DNA from: Butyrivibrio sp. UBA3740
Lineage (GTDB): Bacteria > Bacillota > Clostridia > Lachnospirales > Lachnospiraceae
Length of the DNA: 56,347 nt
NCBI GenBank assembly: GCA_002372465.1
Contig: DFGW01000213.1
Span: forward strand, 1 to 56,347
Direction: 5' to 3'
Both the position numbers and the translations under genes were made by a program. The notes beneath the pieces were generated by a model. It saw only the letters and a list, made by a program, of their open reading frames with translations. It was not told the origin of the DNA and ran no database searches. This document shows positions 33,595 to 41,952 of the stretch, piece by piece; the first letter of the stretch is position 1; every line of letters starts with the position of its first letter.

Positions 33595-34635
33595 ATGGAA
33601 CAGGAACACAAAAGGAGGGTACATTACTCAGGCAAGTACCCAAAGAAATTTGAAGAGAAATATAAGGAAAGAAATCCCGAGAAATACAAGGACACAGTAG
33701 AGCGCGTTATCTCCAAGGGCTCAACGCCTGCCGGGATGCACATCTCCATCATGGTAAAAGAAATATTGGACTTTCTTGACATCAAACCGGGGCAGCAGGG
33801 GCTTGACTGCACCTTGGGATATGGTGGTCACACCAGAAAGATGCTGGAAAAGCTAAAGGGTAATGGCTGCATCTATGGCCTTGACGTTGATCCTATAGAG
33901 TCAAAGAAGACCATAGAAAGACTAAGGGAAGCAGGCTTTAACGAGGAGAATTTCAAATTCAGGCTTATAAACTTCAGGGACATAGATAAGGTGGCAGAGG
34001 AAGCAGGACAGTTTGACTTTGTCCTGGCCGATCTTGGTGTATCCTCCATGCAGATTGATGACCCGGAGAGGGGCTTTTCCTACAAGACAGATGGTCCTCT
34101 GGACCTTCGCCTGGATCCTGAGCATGGAGAGTCAGCTGCCCGGCGCCTTCACAATATAAGCAAGGAGGAGTTTATCGGTATGATGATAGAAAACTCTGAT
34201 GAGCCCTATGCCACAGAAATAGCAGAAAAGGTCTTTTCCAAAATGAAAAAAGGCGATCCCATGGACACTACAACTGCCCTTAGAAACGCCATATCCGAGG
34301 CCCTTTGGAAGGCCCCTAAGGATGAAATGGAAAAGACTGTTAAAAAGAGCTGTGCAAGAGTTTTCCAGGCTTTGAGAATTGATGTAAACAGTGAGTTTGA
34401 AGTTCTATATGAATTTCTGGAAAAGCTTCCGGGAATCCTGAAAAGCGGCGGAAGAGTGGCTATCCTGACCTTCCATTCCGGAGAGGACAGGCTGGTAAAG
34501 AAGTCCTTTAAAGAACTACAGAAAAAGGGGATTTACAGCGAGGTTGCATCAGATGTCATAAGACCATCAGCTGAAGAATGCAGAATAAATCCTCGCAGTA
34601 AATCCACCAAGATGCGCTGGGCAATCAGAGCATAA
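33595..34635 (+). CDS. RsmH (MraW)-family 16S rRNA methyltransferase, paralogue-like
   Basis: A 346-residue S-adenosylmethionine-dependent methyltransferase. DCTLGYGGHTRKML is the RsmH AdoMet loop, DLGVSSMQIDDPERGFSY and GPLDLRLD are its catalytic stretch, and RVFQALRIDVNSE and LTFHSGEDRLVK complete the family. The normal enzyme methylates N4 of C1402 in 16S rRNA. Here a basic, roughly 45-residue extension (HYSGKYPKKFEEKYKERNPE) precedes the fold, and the gene is outside a dcw cluster (no ftsL, pbp or mur genes). It may be a second copy with a shifted target. The ribosome site is weak (GGTGAAAT). Confidence 0.85.
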   Translation: MEQEHKRRVHYSGKYPKKFEEKYKERNPEKYKDTVERVISKGSTPAGMHISIMVKEILDFLDIKPGQQGLDCTLGYGGHTRKMLEKLKGNGCIYGLDVDPIESKKTIERLREAGFNEENFKFRLINFRDIDKVAEEAGQFDFVLADLGVSSMQIDDPERGFSYKTDGPLDLRLDPEHGESAARRLHNISKEEFIGMMIENSDEPYATEIAEKVFSKMKKGDPMDTTTALRNAISEALWKAPKDEMEKTVKKSCARVFQALRIDVNSEFEVLYEFLEKLPGILKSGGRVAILTFHSGEDRLVKKSFKELQKKGIYSEVASDVIRPSAEECRINPRSKSTKMRWAIRA

Positions 34636-34639
34636 TTTT

Positions 34640-36175
34640 TTACTTCACTTCTGAAAGAGCCGGAGTCTTCTTGATAACAAGGATGGTGATGACCATCAGC
34701 GCGATACCTATAGGAAGGCTCAATATCCAGCTTCTGAGAAATCCTGCGATGATGTAGGTTACGCAGGAAACAGCTGCAGCTGTGAAAGCATAAGGAAGCT
34801 GTGTTGAAACGTGAGCTATATGATCACACTGTGCACCGGCACTTGCCATGATAGTTGTATCTGAGATAGGTGAGCAGTGGTCTCCGCAAACAGCGCCTGC
34901 CATACATGCTGAGATGGCGATGATCATGAGCTCGTTACCCATGTCAGCTCCGAAGAGACTTACAACGATTGGGATAAGGATTCCAAAAGTTCCCCAGCTG
35001 GTTCCTGTTGCAAATGCCAGGAAAACTGCCACAACAAAGACGATGGCAGGAAGGAAGCTGACAAGGGCGTTGTTGTTGACAAAGTTCTCAACTACAGAAG
35101 CAACGTAGGTTGCAGCTCCAAGGGAATCAGTCATGGACTTAAGGGTCCAGGCAAATGTAAGAATGAGAATGGCAGGAACCATACTCTTAAAGCCGTCAGG
35201 AATGGCATTCATACACTCTGAGAAGCTGATAACGCTGGTCAGAATGTAGAAGATAACTGTGATAATAAGTGCTGCTACTGAGCCATAAACAAGTCCTACA
35301 GAAGCATCGGAATTGGAGAAGGCATCAATGAAGTTCTCTCCTGAGAAAAATCCTCCGGTGTAGATCATTCCGATTACGCAGCAGATAATCAGTGAAACGA
35401 TAGGGAGAACCAGGTGGATAACCTTACCCTTTTGTGAAACGGGTGGAGTAGGCTGATCCTCGGCAAAGGTTGAACTTACAAGACCAACCTTTTTCTCTGT
35501 GGCACCGTATACCTTGCTGGCAAGCTCTGCCTTCTTCATAGGACCGTAGTCGAACTTGGAGTAGGTCAGAGTAACCATCATTGCAATGGTGAGGAATGCA
35601 TAAAAGTTATAGGGGATAGCCCTTACGAAAAGTGTCAGTCCATTGGCTCCGTCTACGAATCCTGTTACGGCAGCGGCCCAGGATGAGATAGGAGCAATGA
35701 TACAGATAGGAGCAGCTGTGGCGTCAATGAGATATGCCAGCTTTTCTCTTGAAATCTTGTGCTTGTCTGTCAGAGGTTGCATAACGGAACCTACTGTAAG
35801 ACAGTTGAAATAGTCATCAATGAAGATCAGCATACCAAGTAAAATGGTAGCCATCTGGGCACCGGTCTTGGTCTTTACATGAGCTACAGCCCATTTTCCA
35901 AAGGCCGCCGATCCACCGGCTCTGTTCATGAGCATTACCATACTTCCCAGGACAACAAGGAATATCAATATTCCAACATTCCATCTGTCAGAAAGCTGAG
36001 CGATCATGCCCTCCACAAACACGTGCTGGATCGCACCCTCGATATTAAAGGATGAATAAAGAAGGCCGCCGACTACGATACCGATGAACAGTGACGAATA
36101 GACTTCCTTGGTGATGAGCGCCAGTGTAATGGCAATGATTGCCGGCAGCAGAGCCCAAAAAGAATCTGCGAACAT
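34640..36175 (-). CDS. nhaC: NhaC-type Na+/H+ antiporter
   Basis: A 511-residue membrane protein with about 11-12 hydrophobic segments of the NhaC family. Recognisable stretches are DDYFNCLTVGSVMQPLTDKH with conserved acids, FATGTSWGTFGILIPI and GDHCSPISDTTIMASAGAQC. It exports Na+ in exchange for protons, or exchanges amino acid-type substrates as some NhaC-like proteins do. TTGGAGGTAGG precedes the ATG. It lies only 4 bp from the end of the convergent rsmH-family gene, with no room for a terminator between. Confidence 0.87.
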   Translation of the reverse strand: MFADSFWALLPAIIAITLALITKEVYSSLFIGIVVGGLLYSSFNIEGAIQHVFVEGMIAQLSDRWNVGILIFLVVLGSMVMLMNRAGGSAAFGKWAVAHVKTKTGAQMATILLGMLIFIDDYFNCLTVGSVMQPLTDKHKISREKLAYLIDATAAPICIIAPISSWAAAVTGFVDGANGLTLFVRAIPYNFYAFLTIAMMVTLTYSKFDYGPMKKAELASKVYGATEKKVGLVSSTFAEDQPTPPVSQKGKVIHLVLPIVSLIICCVIGMIYTGGFFSGENFIDAFSNSDASVGLVYGSVAALIITVIFYILTSVISFSECMNAIPDGFKSMVPAILILTFAWTLKSMTDSLGAATYVASVVENFVNNNALVSFLPAIVFVVAVFLAFATGTSWGTFGILIPIVVSLFGADMGNELMIIAISACMAGAVCGDHCSPISDTTIMASAGAQCDHIAHVSTQLPYAFTAAAVSCVTYIIAGFLRSWILSLPIGIALMVITILVIKKTPALSEVK

Positions 36176-36247
36176 AAATTTCCTACCTCCAACTTTTAAA
36201 CTTTTTTCGCTACATTTATTTAAATAAGAGTTTCTGTGATCTCCCCA

Positions 36248-36895
36248 TTATTTCTCGAAACTCTTAATCTTCTCCACAACCTTTACAGGGGCATTAACAA
36301 GACCGGCAAAAGTCTTTCCGTCGCTGGGCCTTCCAACTACGGTTCCGTAGTGGGTAGGAATGGCAATCTCAGGCTTGATGGTATTGATAAGCTCTGCAGC
36401 CTTTTTGGGATCCATGGTGTAGGTCCCTCCAACGGGAACAAGGGCTATGTCGCACTTTACCTGTTTGCCTTCCTTGGTAAGGCCGGTGTCTCCGGCAACG
36501 TAGATGCGCTTGCCGTCAAGAACCATGATATAGCCGACCCACTCGGCTCTTCTTGGATGGAAAGGCTTGATGTTGTTGTATGCGGGAACAGTTTCCAGCT
36601 CAAGTCCATGGACATTTTTGGAAATAGCGGGAGTTACGGTCACCAGCTCTTTTACCTCAGGGGCAAGCTCTCTGGCGTCATCTACCATGCTCTCGGGGAC
36701 AACTAAAATAGTGTCCTCCTTCAGAATCTTCCTGATATCATCCACAGAAAAATGATCGTAGTGAGAGTGCGTGATGAGGATGAAATCTGCGTCGTGAGCC
36801 TCTTCCTTTATCTGGAAGGGATCAAGATAAATGTTACCAATCTGCGCTTTGATTCTGATACTGCTGTGAGTAAAAACTTCGATCTGGTCTAGCAT
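36248..36895 (-). CDS. MBL-fold metal-dependent hydrolase
   Basis: A 215-residue metallo-beta-lactamase-fold protein of the UPF0173/UlaG-like group. The zinc motif is THSHYDHF, a further metal Asp lies in VAGDTGLT and the last His in IPTHYGT. These soluble enzymes act on phosphodiester or lactone bonds; the substrate is unknown. GGGAGGAATGT precedes the ATG. It stands 72 bp upstream of nhaC on the same strand and could share a transcript. Confidence 0.85.
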   Translation of the reverse strand: MLDQIEVFTHSSIRIKAQIGNIYLDPFQIKEEAHDADFILITHSHYDHFSVDDIRKILKEDTILVVPESMVDDARELAPEVKELVTVTPAISKNVHGLELETVPAYNNIKPFHPRRAEWVGYIMVLDGKRIYVAGDTGLTKEGKQVKCDIALVPVGGTYTMDPKKAAELINTIKPEIAIPTHYGTVVGRPSDGKTFAGLVNAPVKVVEKIKSFEK

Positions 36896-36950
36896 ACATT
36901 CCTCCCTGCTTTTACGATTTAAACTAATAATATATTACTACAAAAAAGTA

Positions 36951-37418
36951 TTATGACAAAGGTCTGTTCTTGGCATTAAAACTGTTGATGGATGCGGCCT
37001 TTTGAAAGCTCTCAAAATTCCCGTTGTTGACCACGTGAACAACGTAGCTTCTGGGGCCTTCAAGACGAAGGATAAGCTTAGAATCACTTATCTCTTCCAC
37101 AGTGAGGGTCCATTCCTCGTCGTGACAGTCGAAACTGAAGGTCACTGTATCAACAGCCCTTTTACCTGCGAGATGAAGATTGCCGTGGAGTTTTTCTACG
37201 ATGGAGTAGACTGTTACCCAGTTGTCTGAATTGACTCTGACTTTTCCGTCAGGACCTTCTGCCACGCACACATCCGATTCGTGGGTAAGAACAAAAAGGT
37301 CGTTTTTGAAGTGGCGAAGCCTGTTTGATTCCAGGGCTATGCTGACAATAAGAAATACGCTAAAAATAACAAAACCGGCTGTCAGGTATACCCATATCCA
37401 TTTTTTCATGTCTTTCAT
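36951..37418 (-). CDS. Hypothetical membrane-anchored protein, 155 aa
   Basis: Basic start (MKDMKKW), one membrane segment (IWVYLTAGFVIFSVFLIVSI) and a beta-rich outside part of about 125 residues. No family recognised. The frame opens at a TTG at 37439, but GGGAGGG lies 5 bp before the ATG at 37418. The gene is divergent from the ABC exporter at 37502. Confidence 0.68.
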   Translation of the reverse strand: MKDMKKWIWVYLTAGFVIFSVFLIVSIALESNRLRHFKNDLFVLTHESDVCVAEGPDGKVRVNSDNWVTVYSIVEKLHGNLHLAGKRAVDTVTFSFDCHDEEWTLTVEEISDSKLILRLEGPRSYVVHVVNNGNFESFQKAASINSFNAKNRPLS

Positions 37419-37501
37419 AATGCCCTCCCTATCTGACAAATGTTATAATAAGGTGATTTTACTGGTGATTTCAAGTCTTTTTCAATAATTGGAGGAGCAA
37501 A

Positions 37502-39340
37502 ATGCCTGGAGGAGGAAGAGGTCCGGGGGGACCATTTGGAAGAGCGTACATGACTGAGGAGGAGAAGGCCAGTCAGCCCAAGATAACCTTCGCCCTTGTG
37601 AAGCGCGTCATGTCTTATCTTAAGCCCTATGTTCTGCAGCTTTTACTTGTTATGGTATGCATTTTAGTGTCTTCGATTCTTAAGCTGATGCCATCCATCA
37701 TAACGGGTAAGATCGTGGATGAAGGTCTTATTGCCAGGAATATAAAGGCTCTTGTTTACTACATTCTCATATCTTTGCTGGCGACATTTCTGGGGAATCT
37801 TATCGGTGTGGCAGAGAGCTATCTTAACAACTGGATAGCCCAGCACATTACCTTTGACATGAGAAACCAGATGTTCCGGCATCTTCAGAAGATGTCTCAA
37901 AGGTTTTTTACCAACAACAATCAGGGAGACATCATAACAAGGATGACCAGCGATATCGACGGCGTCGAGTCTGTTATAGCCAACACCTTCACATCAATTA
38001 TTTCCAACGTCATGACTCTTACGGTTGCACTTGTGGCAATGTTTCAGCGAAATGCGCTCATGGCCATTGTGGGGATCATTATAGTACCTCTTTTCACCAT
38101 TCCCACCAGGAAAGCAGGTAAGACCAGATGGACCCTTACCCGTGAGTCCCAGGCCTGCAATGATGAGATAAACGGGATCCTGAATGAAACCATGTCTGTC
38201 AGCGGACATCTCCTTGTAAAGCTCTTCGGAAAAGAAGATTATGAGTTTGAAAAGTATTCGGATGCAAATAAGAAGATGGTGAAGCTCAACATTCGTGAAA
38301 AGCTGGCAGGACGCTGGTTCTTCGTGGTGCTTTCAACCTTCACCAGCATAGGCCCTATGCTCATTTATCTGGTGGGCGGAATTCTTATGATCAATCAGGG
38401 AGCAGATCTGTCGGTTGGTGACATCACAGTAATGGTGGCGCTTTTGGGACAGATGTATATGCCGGTGAATTCTCTTTTAAATATCCAGGTGGACTGGATG
38501 CGTTCAATGGCCATGTTCTCAAGGATATTCGAGTACTTTGACATGGAGGTGGAGGTCAGGGATACGGAAAATCCCAAAAACCCCAAGCTCCGTCACGGCA
38601 ATATCGTATTTGACCACGTGCACTTTTCCTATGACGGGTCAAAAGAAATACTAAAGGACATAACCTTCACTCTGAAAAACGGTGATTGTATAGCCATCGT
38701 GGGGCCTTCCGGTTCGGGAAAGAGCACCATCATAAACCTTATTCCAAGGCTATATGATGTTGGAAGCGGAAGGATAAAGTGGAACGGCGTGGATTTACGG
38801 GACATGGAGCTGGCGCATCTTCGGTCGGGAATTGGTGTGGTTTCCCAGGAGAATTATCTTTTTAACGGAACTATCAGAGATAACCTTCTCTACGCAAGAC
38901 CAGATGCCACTGAGGCAGAGATGATCGAAGCCTGCAGGAAGGCCAACATCTATGACTTTATCGAGAAGCAGGAAAACGGCCTTGATACCATGGTGGGCAA
39001 CAGGGGGCTCAAGCTCTCGGGAGGAGAGAAGCAGCGTATAGCCATTGCGAGAGTTCTTTTAAAGGATCCGGCTCTGTTCATATTTGATGAAGCAACGTCT
39101 GCTCTGGATTCCATTTCAGAGAGCAAGATCCAGGAGGCTATTGAGCCCATCATCGAGACCAGGACCAGTATCCTTATCGCCCACAGGCTTTCAACCATCC
39201 TTAACGCCGATGAGATCCTGGTGGTGGATGATGGACGTATCGTGGAGAGAGGTCAGCACGAAGATCTGGTAAAGGCAGGCGGTGTATACCAGAAACTCTA
39301 CGAGACACAGTTTGCCAAAGCTATATCGGGAACGCAGTAA
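37502..39340 (+). CDS. ABC exporter, fused permease and ATPase
   Basis: A 612-residue half-transporter. Residues about 35-330 form the six-helix exporter domain; the ATPase follows with Walker A VGPSGSGKST, Q-loop SQENYLF, signature LSGGEKQRIAIARV, Walker B LFIFDEATSALD and H-loop IAHRLST. It is intact and works as a dimer or with a partner half; none is next to it. The Gly/Pro-rich start (MPGGGRGPGGPFGRA) is common in Clostridial multidrug or lipid exporters of the MsbA/BmrA type. TTGGAGGAGC precedes the ATG. Substrate unknown. Confidence 0.9.
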   Translation: MPGGGRGPGGPFGRAYMTEEEKASQPKITFALVKRVMSYLKPYVLQLLLVMVCILVSSILKLMPSIITGKIVDEGLIARNIKALVYYILISLLATFLGNLIGVAESYLNNWIAQHITFDMRNQMFRHLQKMSQRFFTNNNQGDIITRMTSDIDGVESVIANTFTSIISNVMTLTVALVAMFQRNALMAIVGIIIVPLFTIPTRKAGKTRWTLTRESQACNDEINGILNETMSVSGHLLVKLFGKEDYEFEKYSDANKKMVKLNIREKLAGRWFFVVLSTFTSIGPMLIYLVGGILMINQGADLSVGDITVMVALLGQMYMPVNSLLNIQVDWMRSMAMFSRIFEYFDMEVEVRDTENPKNPKLRHGNIVFDHVHFSYDGSKEILKDITFTLKNGDCIAIVGPSGSGKSTIINLIPRLYDVGSGRIKWNGVDLRDMELAHLRSGIGVVSQENYLFNGTIRDNLLYARPDATEAEMIEACRKANIYDFIEKQENGLDTMVGNRGLKLSGGEKQRIAIARVLLKDPALFIFDEATSALDSISESKIQEAIEPIIETRTSILIAHRLSTILNADEILVVDDGRIVERGQHEDLVKAGGVYQKLYETQFAKAISGTQ

Positions 39341-39465
39341 TTCTATTTCGCCCGGGGTTCGGAATAAAGTAATAAAATTCGTAATTACAGATATGTAAAG
39401 AGCATTTGACGGGGAATATAATAAGATCATCCAAACAGTATTTGGTTGAAAGGAGATAACTGATT

Positions 39466-39864
39466 ATGGAAATCACAATTGAAGCTATTGAGAAAGTAAT
39501 GGAAGAGACCGGCGTTGAATACAAGGCAGCTAAGGAAGCCCTCTTAAAGGCAAATGGCGATGTTGATGCTGCAATCAAGCTTATCCAGCCGGATACCAAG
39601 GATCTTGGAGATGAAATCAAGGCAGTAATCGATGAGCTTAAGAAAAAGGTTGAAGAGGGTAATGTCGACAGAATCCAGATCAGGAAAGGCGACGAGGTAG
39701 TATTCAGCGTACCGGTTAATGTGGGAATCCTCGGAGGAATTGTTGGACTTGCAACAGTTCCGTGGGCACTTATCGCAGGTGCAGTTGCAGCATTCGGATT
39801 TGGCTGCAGACTCGAGGTAGTCAAGAAGGACGGAACCACAGACGAGATCAAAAAAGACAACTAA
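39466..39864 (+). CDS. UBA-like/DUF4342 protein
   Basis: A 132-residue protein. Residues 1-45 form a UBA/TS-N-like three-helix unit (IEKVMEETGVEYKAAKEALL and GDVDAAIKLI). DUF4342 follows, with a strand pair (DRIQIRKGDEVVFSVPVNVG), a short membrane-like run (GIVGLATVPWALIAGAVAAF) and a polar end. Function unknown; the family is found widely in Firmicutes. AAAGGAGATAA precedes the ATG, and a strong terminator follows. Confidence 0.87.
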   Translation: MEITIEAIEKVMEETGVEYKAAKEALLKANGDVDAAIKLIQPDTKDLGDEIKAVIDELKKKVEEGNVDRIQIRKGDEVVFSVPVNVGILGGIVGLATVPWALIAGAVAAFGFGCRLEVVKKDGTTDEIKKDN

Positions 39865-39883
39865 ATAGCTAAGAAAAGAAAAG

Positions 39884-39912
39884 TCCCGGCAGAGAAATCT
39901 GCCGGGATTTTT
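39884..39912. terminator. Two-way intrinsic terminator
   Basis: Perfect 10-bp stem TCCCGGCAGA/TCTGCCGGGA with GAAA loop and T runs on both sides, between convergent genes. Confidence 0.92.
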
Positions 39913-39928
39913 CTACACATTTATAGCT

Positions 39929-41779
39929 TCAGGATTTATGTTTTTCTTTTTTCATCTTATACATCTCACCATCAGCAACAGAGATGATCCTGTCAAGATC
40001 GAGAGCATCATCCATTACAGTCTTGTAGGAACCATAGCTTGCGGATATTGTAAATCCGTACTGATTGCTGGACTCGTCAAGACGCAGCCCCATTTCTTTT
40101 ATGAAGGAAGATACGTCAATATCCTGCGGGATAAGAGCAAGCATTTCGTCGCCGCCATACCGTACGCACAAGGAGTCTGTGGGACAGGTCTCCTTAAGAG
40201 CTTTTGCAACAGATGAAATTGCATGATCACCTGCTGAGTGACCTCGGGTATCGTTTATCTGCTTCAGGCCGTTTAAGTCAGCCATGATCAGGGTCATGGT
40301 CTGGCCTTTGTGGACTTTCCGGGATTTTAATTCCTCGAACTTATCAAGGAAGGCGAGCCTGTTGTATAGGCCTGTCAGGGCGTCGTTCTGGTACATAGTC
40401 ATGATCTTCTCACGAAGGAAATCCTGATAACGGAAGGTAATGAATCCGCCAAGGCCCATGCTCAGACAGTTGGTCATGCTTGGGGTTCTGGACCAGTCCA
40501 CCAGGCTGTATTTTTCAAAGGAGTAGCACACAAATCCGATGGACTTACCCATGTATTCAAGGGCATTGAAGATCAGAGGATAGCCGGTATTCATTATCTC
40601 GTCTATGTAAGGTAGAATCTGCTCTTCGCAGTAAGGAACTATGGATGGGCTATTGCTGTAAGAGTTGTAGATAATGCTCTTTGTGGTGCTCTTTACATCC
40701 TCCAGGAAATAGTTCTTTTCAACGTCAAAGATAGCATCCTCCACAACGCAGCACAGGTTATCCGTGAGGGAATGTCTGATGTGATAGGTGCATTCCTCAA
40801 AGGTATGGCTGCACATCAGCATGGCAGTCAGATTCTGCATAATGTGGATATCATCCTGGTGGTGATAGAAGCGGTTATTAAGCTCATGTACCTTGGACAG
40901 GGACTTGAGGTCAACCCTCTTGCAGCCACAGGATTCGTTTGCCACGAATTTGGGAACAATATATTTGGTGAAATTTCTTTCTCCGGAAAGTACTGCAAGG
41001 ACAGATTCCATAACTGTATTGGCAAGGGAATGACTGTCACAGATGGCGGTGGTGATGCCCGGAGTTGTCAGGAAAGCTTCATCAATGCCGTCAAAACCGG
41101 AGACAAGAATCTGGTCCGGAGTCTTGATTCCTGCTGATTGCAGAATGTCACAGACATTGATGGCCATTATATCATTGGCGCAGATGATGGCCTCGGGGAG
41201 TTCGTTCCTTTCCAGGAGTTTCCTGGTTGCTGCCCTTGAGGGAGCAGACCAGAAATCGCCGTAGCTTAGCATGCTGTCGTCAAATTCAATGCCGTTTTCT
41301 GCTATGACTTTTTTGAAAACCTCAAGACGCTCGTTGGAAAATTCACTGGACTTTTTGCCTGCCATGAAATGAGGCTTTCTGACTTTGTGGTCCTCAATGA
41401 TATGTCTGACCACGGCTTCAAAGCCCTTGGCGTAATCAAAATCTACGCAGGATACATTGTCATATTTTCCATCAATGATGATGGCTGGTACGTTATTGGC
41501 ATTGGCTGAATCGATGATGTGCTGGACTACTTCGCGGCTCTTAATCTTTTCATCCATAATGACTACCGCATCGGTCCTGTCGTAGTGAATAAGGTCGTAC
41601 ACAGAAGTCTCCGCCTCATAAAACTCACCGCCGTTACCGATTTCTGTATTCATGGTGTAAATGAAAAGAAAACAGCCATGCTCTCTAAGCAGGTCATTGA
41701 GCTCCGTAATAAAGCTAAAGACCTGCGGATCACTGATTCCGTATGCACATAGGGCGACTACCTTTTTTCCGTGAATCAT
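39929..41779 (-). CDS. LacI-type sugar-binding fold fused to GGDEF diguanylate cyclase
   Basis: About 616 residues, soluble. Residues 1-300 form a periplasmic-binding-protein-like fold of the LacI/GalR kind (AVVIMDEKIKSREVVQHIID, EAIICANDIMAINVCDIL, ILVSGFDGIDEAFLTTPGIT) but without a DNA-binding helix-turn-helix and without a signal peptide. A region of about 150 residues links it to a C-terminal GGDEF with YRNDALTGLYNRLAFL-like start and the site RYGGDEMLAL, which retains the catalytic G-G-D-E. It should make c-di-GMP in response to a cytosolic sugar or similar ligand. AAGGAG lies 6 bp before the ATG at 41779, chosen over 41797. Confidence 0.87.
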   Translation of the reverse strand: MIHGKKVVALCAYGISDPQVFSFITELNDLLREHGCFLFIYTMNTEIGNGGEFYEAETSVYDLIHYDRTDAVVIMDEKIKSREVVQHIIDSANANNVPAIIIDGKYDNVSCVDFDYAKGFEAVVRHIIEDHKVRKPHFMAGKKSSEFSNERLEVFKKVIAENGIEFDDSMLSYGDFWSAPSRAATRKLLERNELPEAIICANDIMAINVCDILQSAGIKTPDQILVSGFDGIDEAFLTTPGITTAICDSHSLANTVMESVLAVLSGERNFTKYIVPKFVANESCGCKRVDLKSLSKVHELNNRFYHHQDDIHIMQNLTAMLMCSHTFEECTYHIRHSLTDNLCCVVEDAIFDVEKNYFLEDVKSTTKSIIYNSYSNSPSIVPYCEEQILPYIDEIMNTGYPLIFNALEYMGKSIGFVCYSFEKYSLVDWSRTPSMTNCLSMGLGGFITFRYQDFLREKIMTMYQNDALTGLYNRLAFLDKFEELKSRKVHKGQTMTLIMADLNGLKQINDTRGHSAGDHAISSVAKALKETCPTDSLCVRYGGDEMLALIPQDIDVSSFIKEMGLRLDESSNQYGFTISASYGSYKTVMDDALDLDRIISVADGEMYKMKKEKHKS

Positions 41780-41952
41780 AGTCTTCTCCTTAGACATAAT
41801 CCTCTAATACATTATCGTACTTTTTACCCGATTGGTCTAATGCTTTTGGCGATTTTTTGAACGTTTTTTTGTATGTTTATGAAGGTGTTACCATTTGCAG
41901 CTTAAAAGCTGTACAATAGATATAGTACAGATTTGTTTTGAGGAGGAATGTT

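Noticed and set aside
39321..39860. 179-codon open frame on the minus strand
   Set aside because: Antisense to the DUF4342 gene and crossing into the ABC gene end; serine-rich shadow without a ribosome site.
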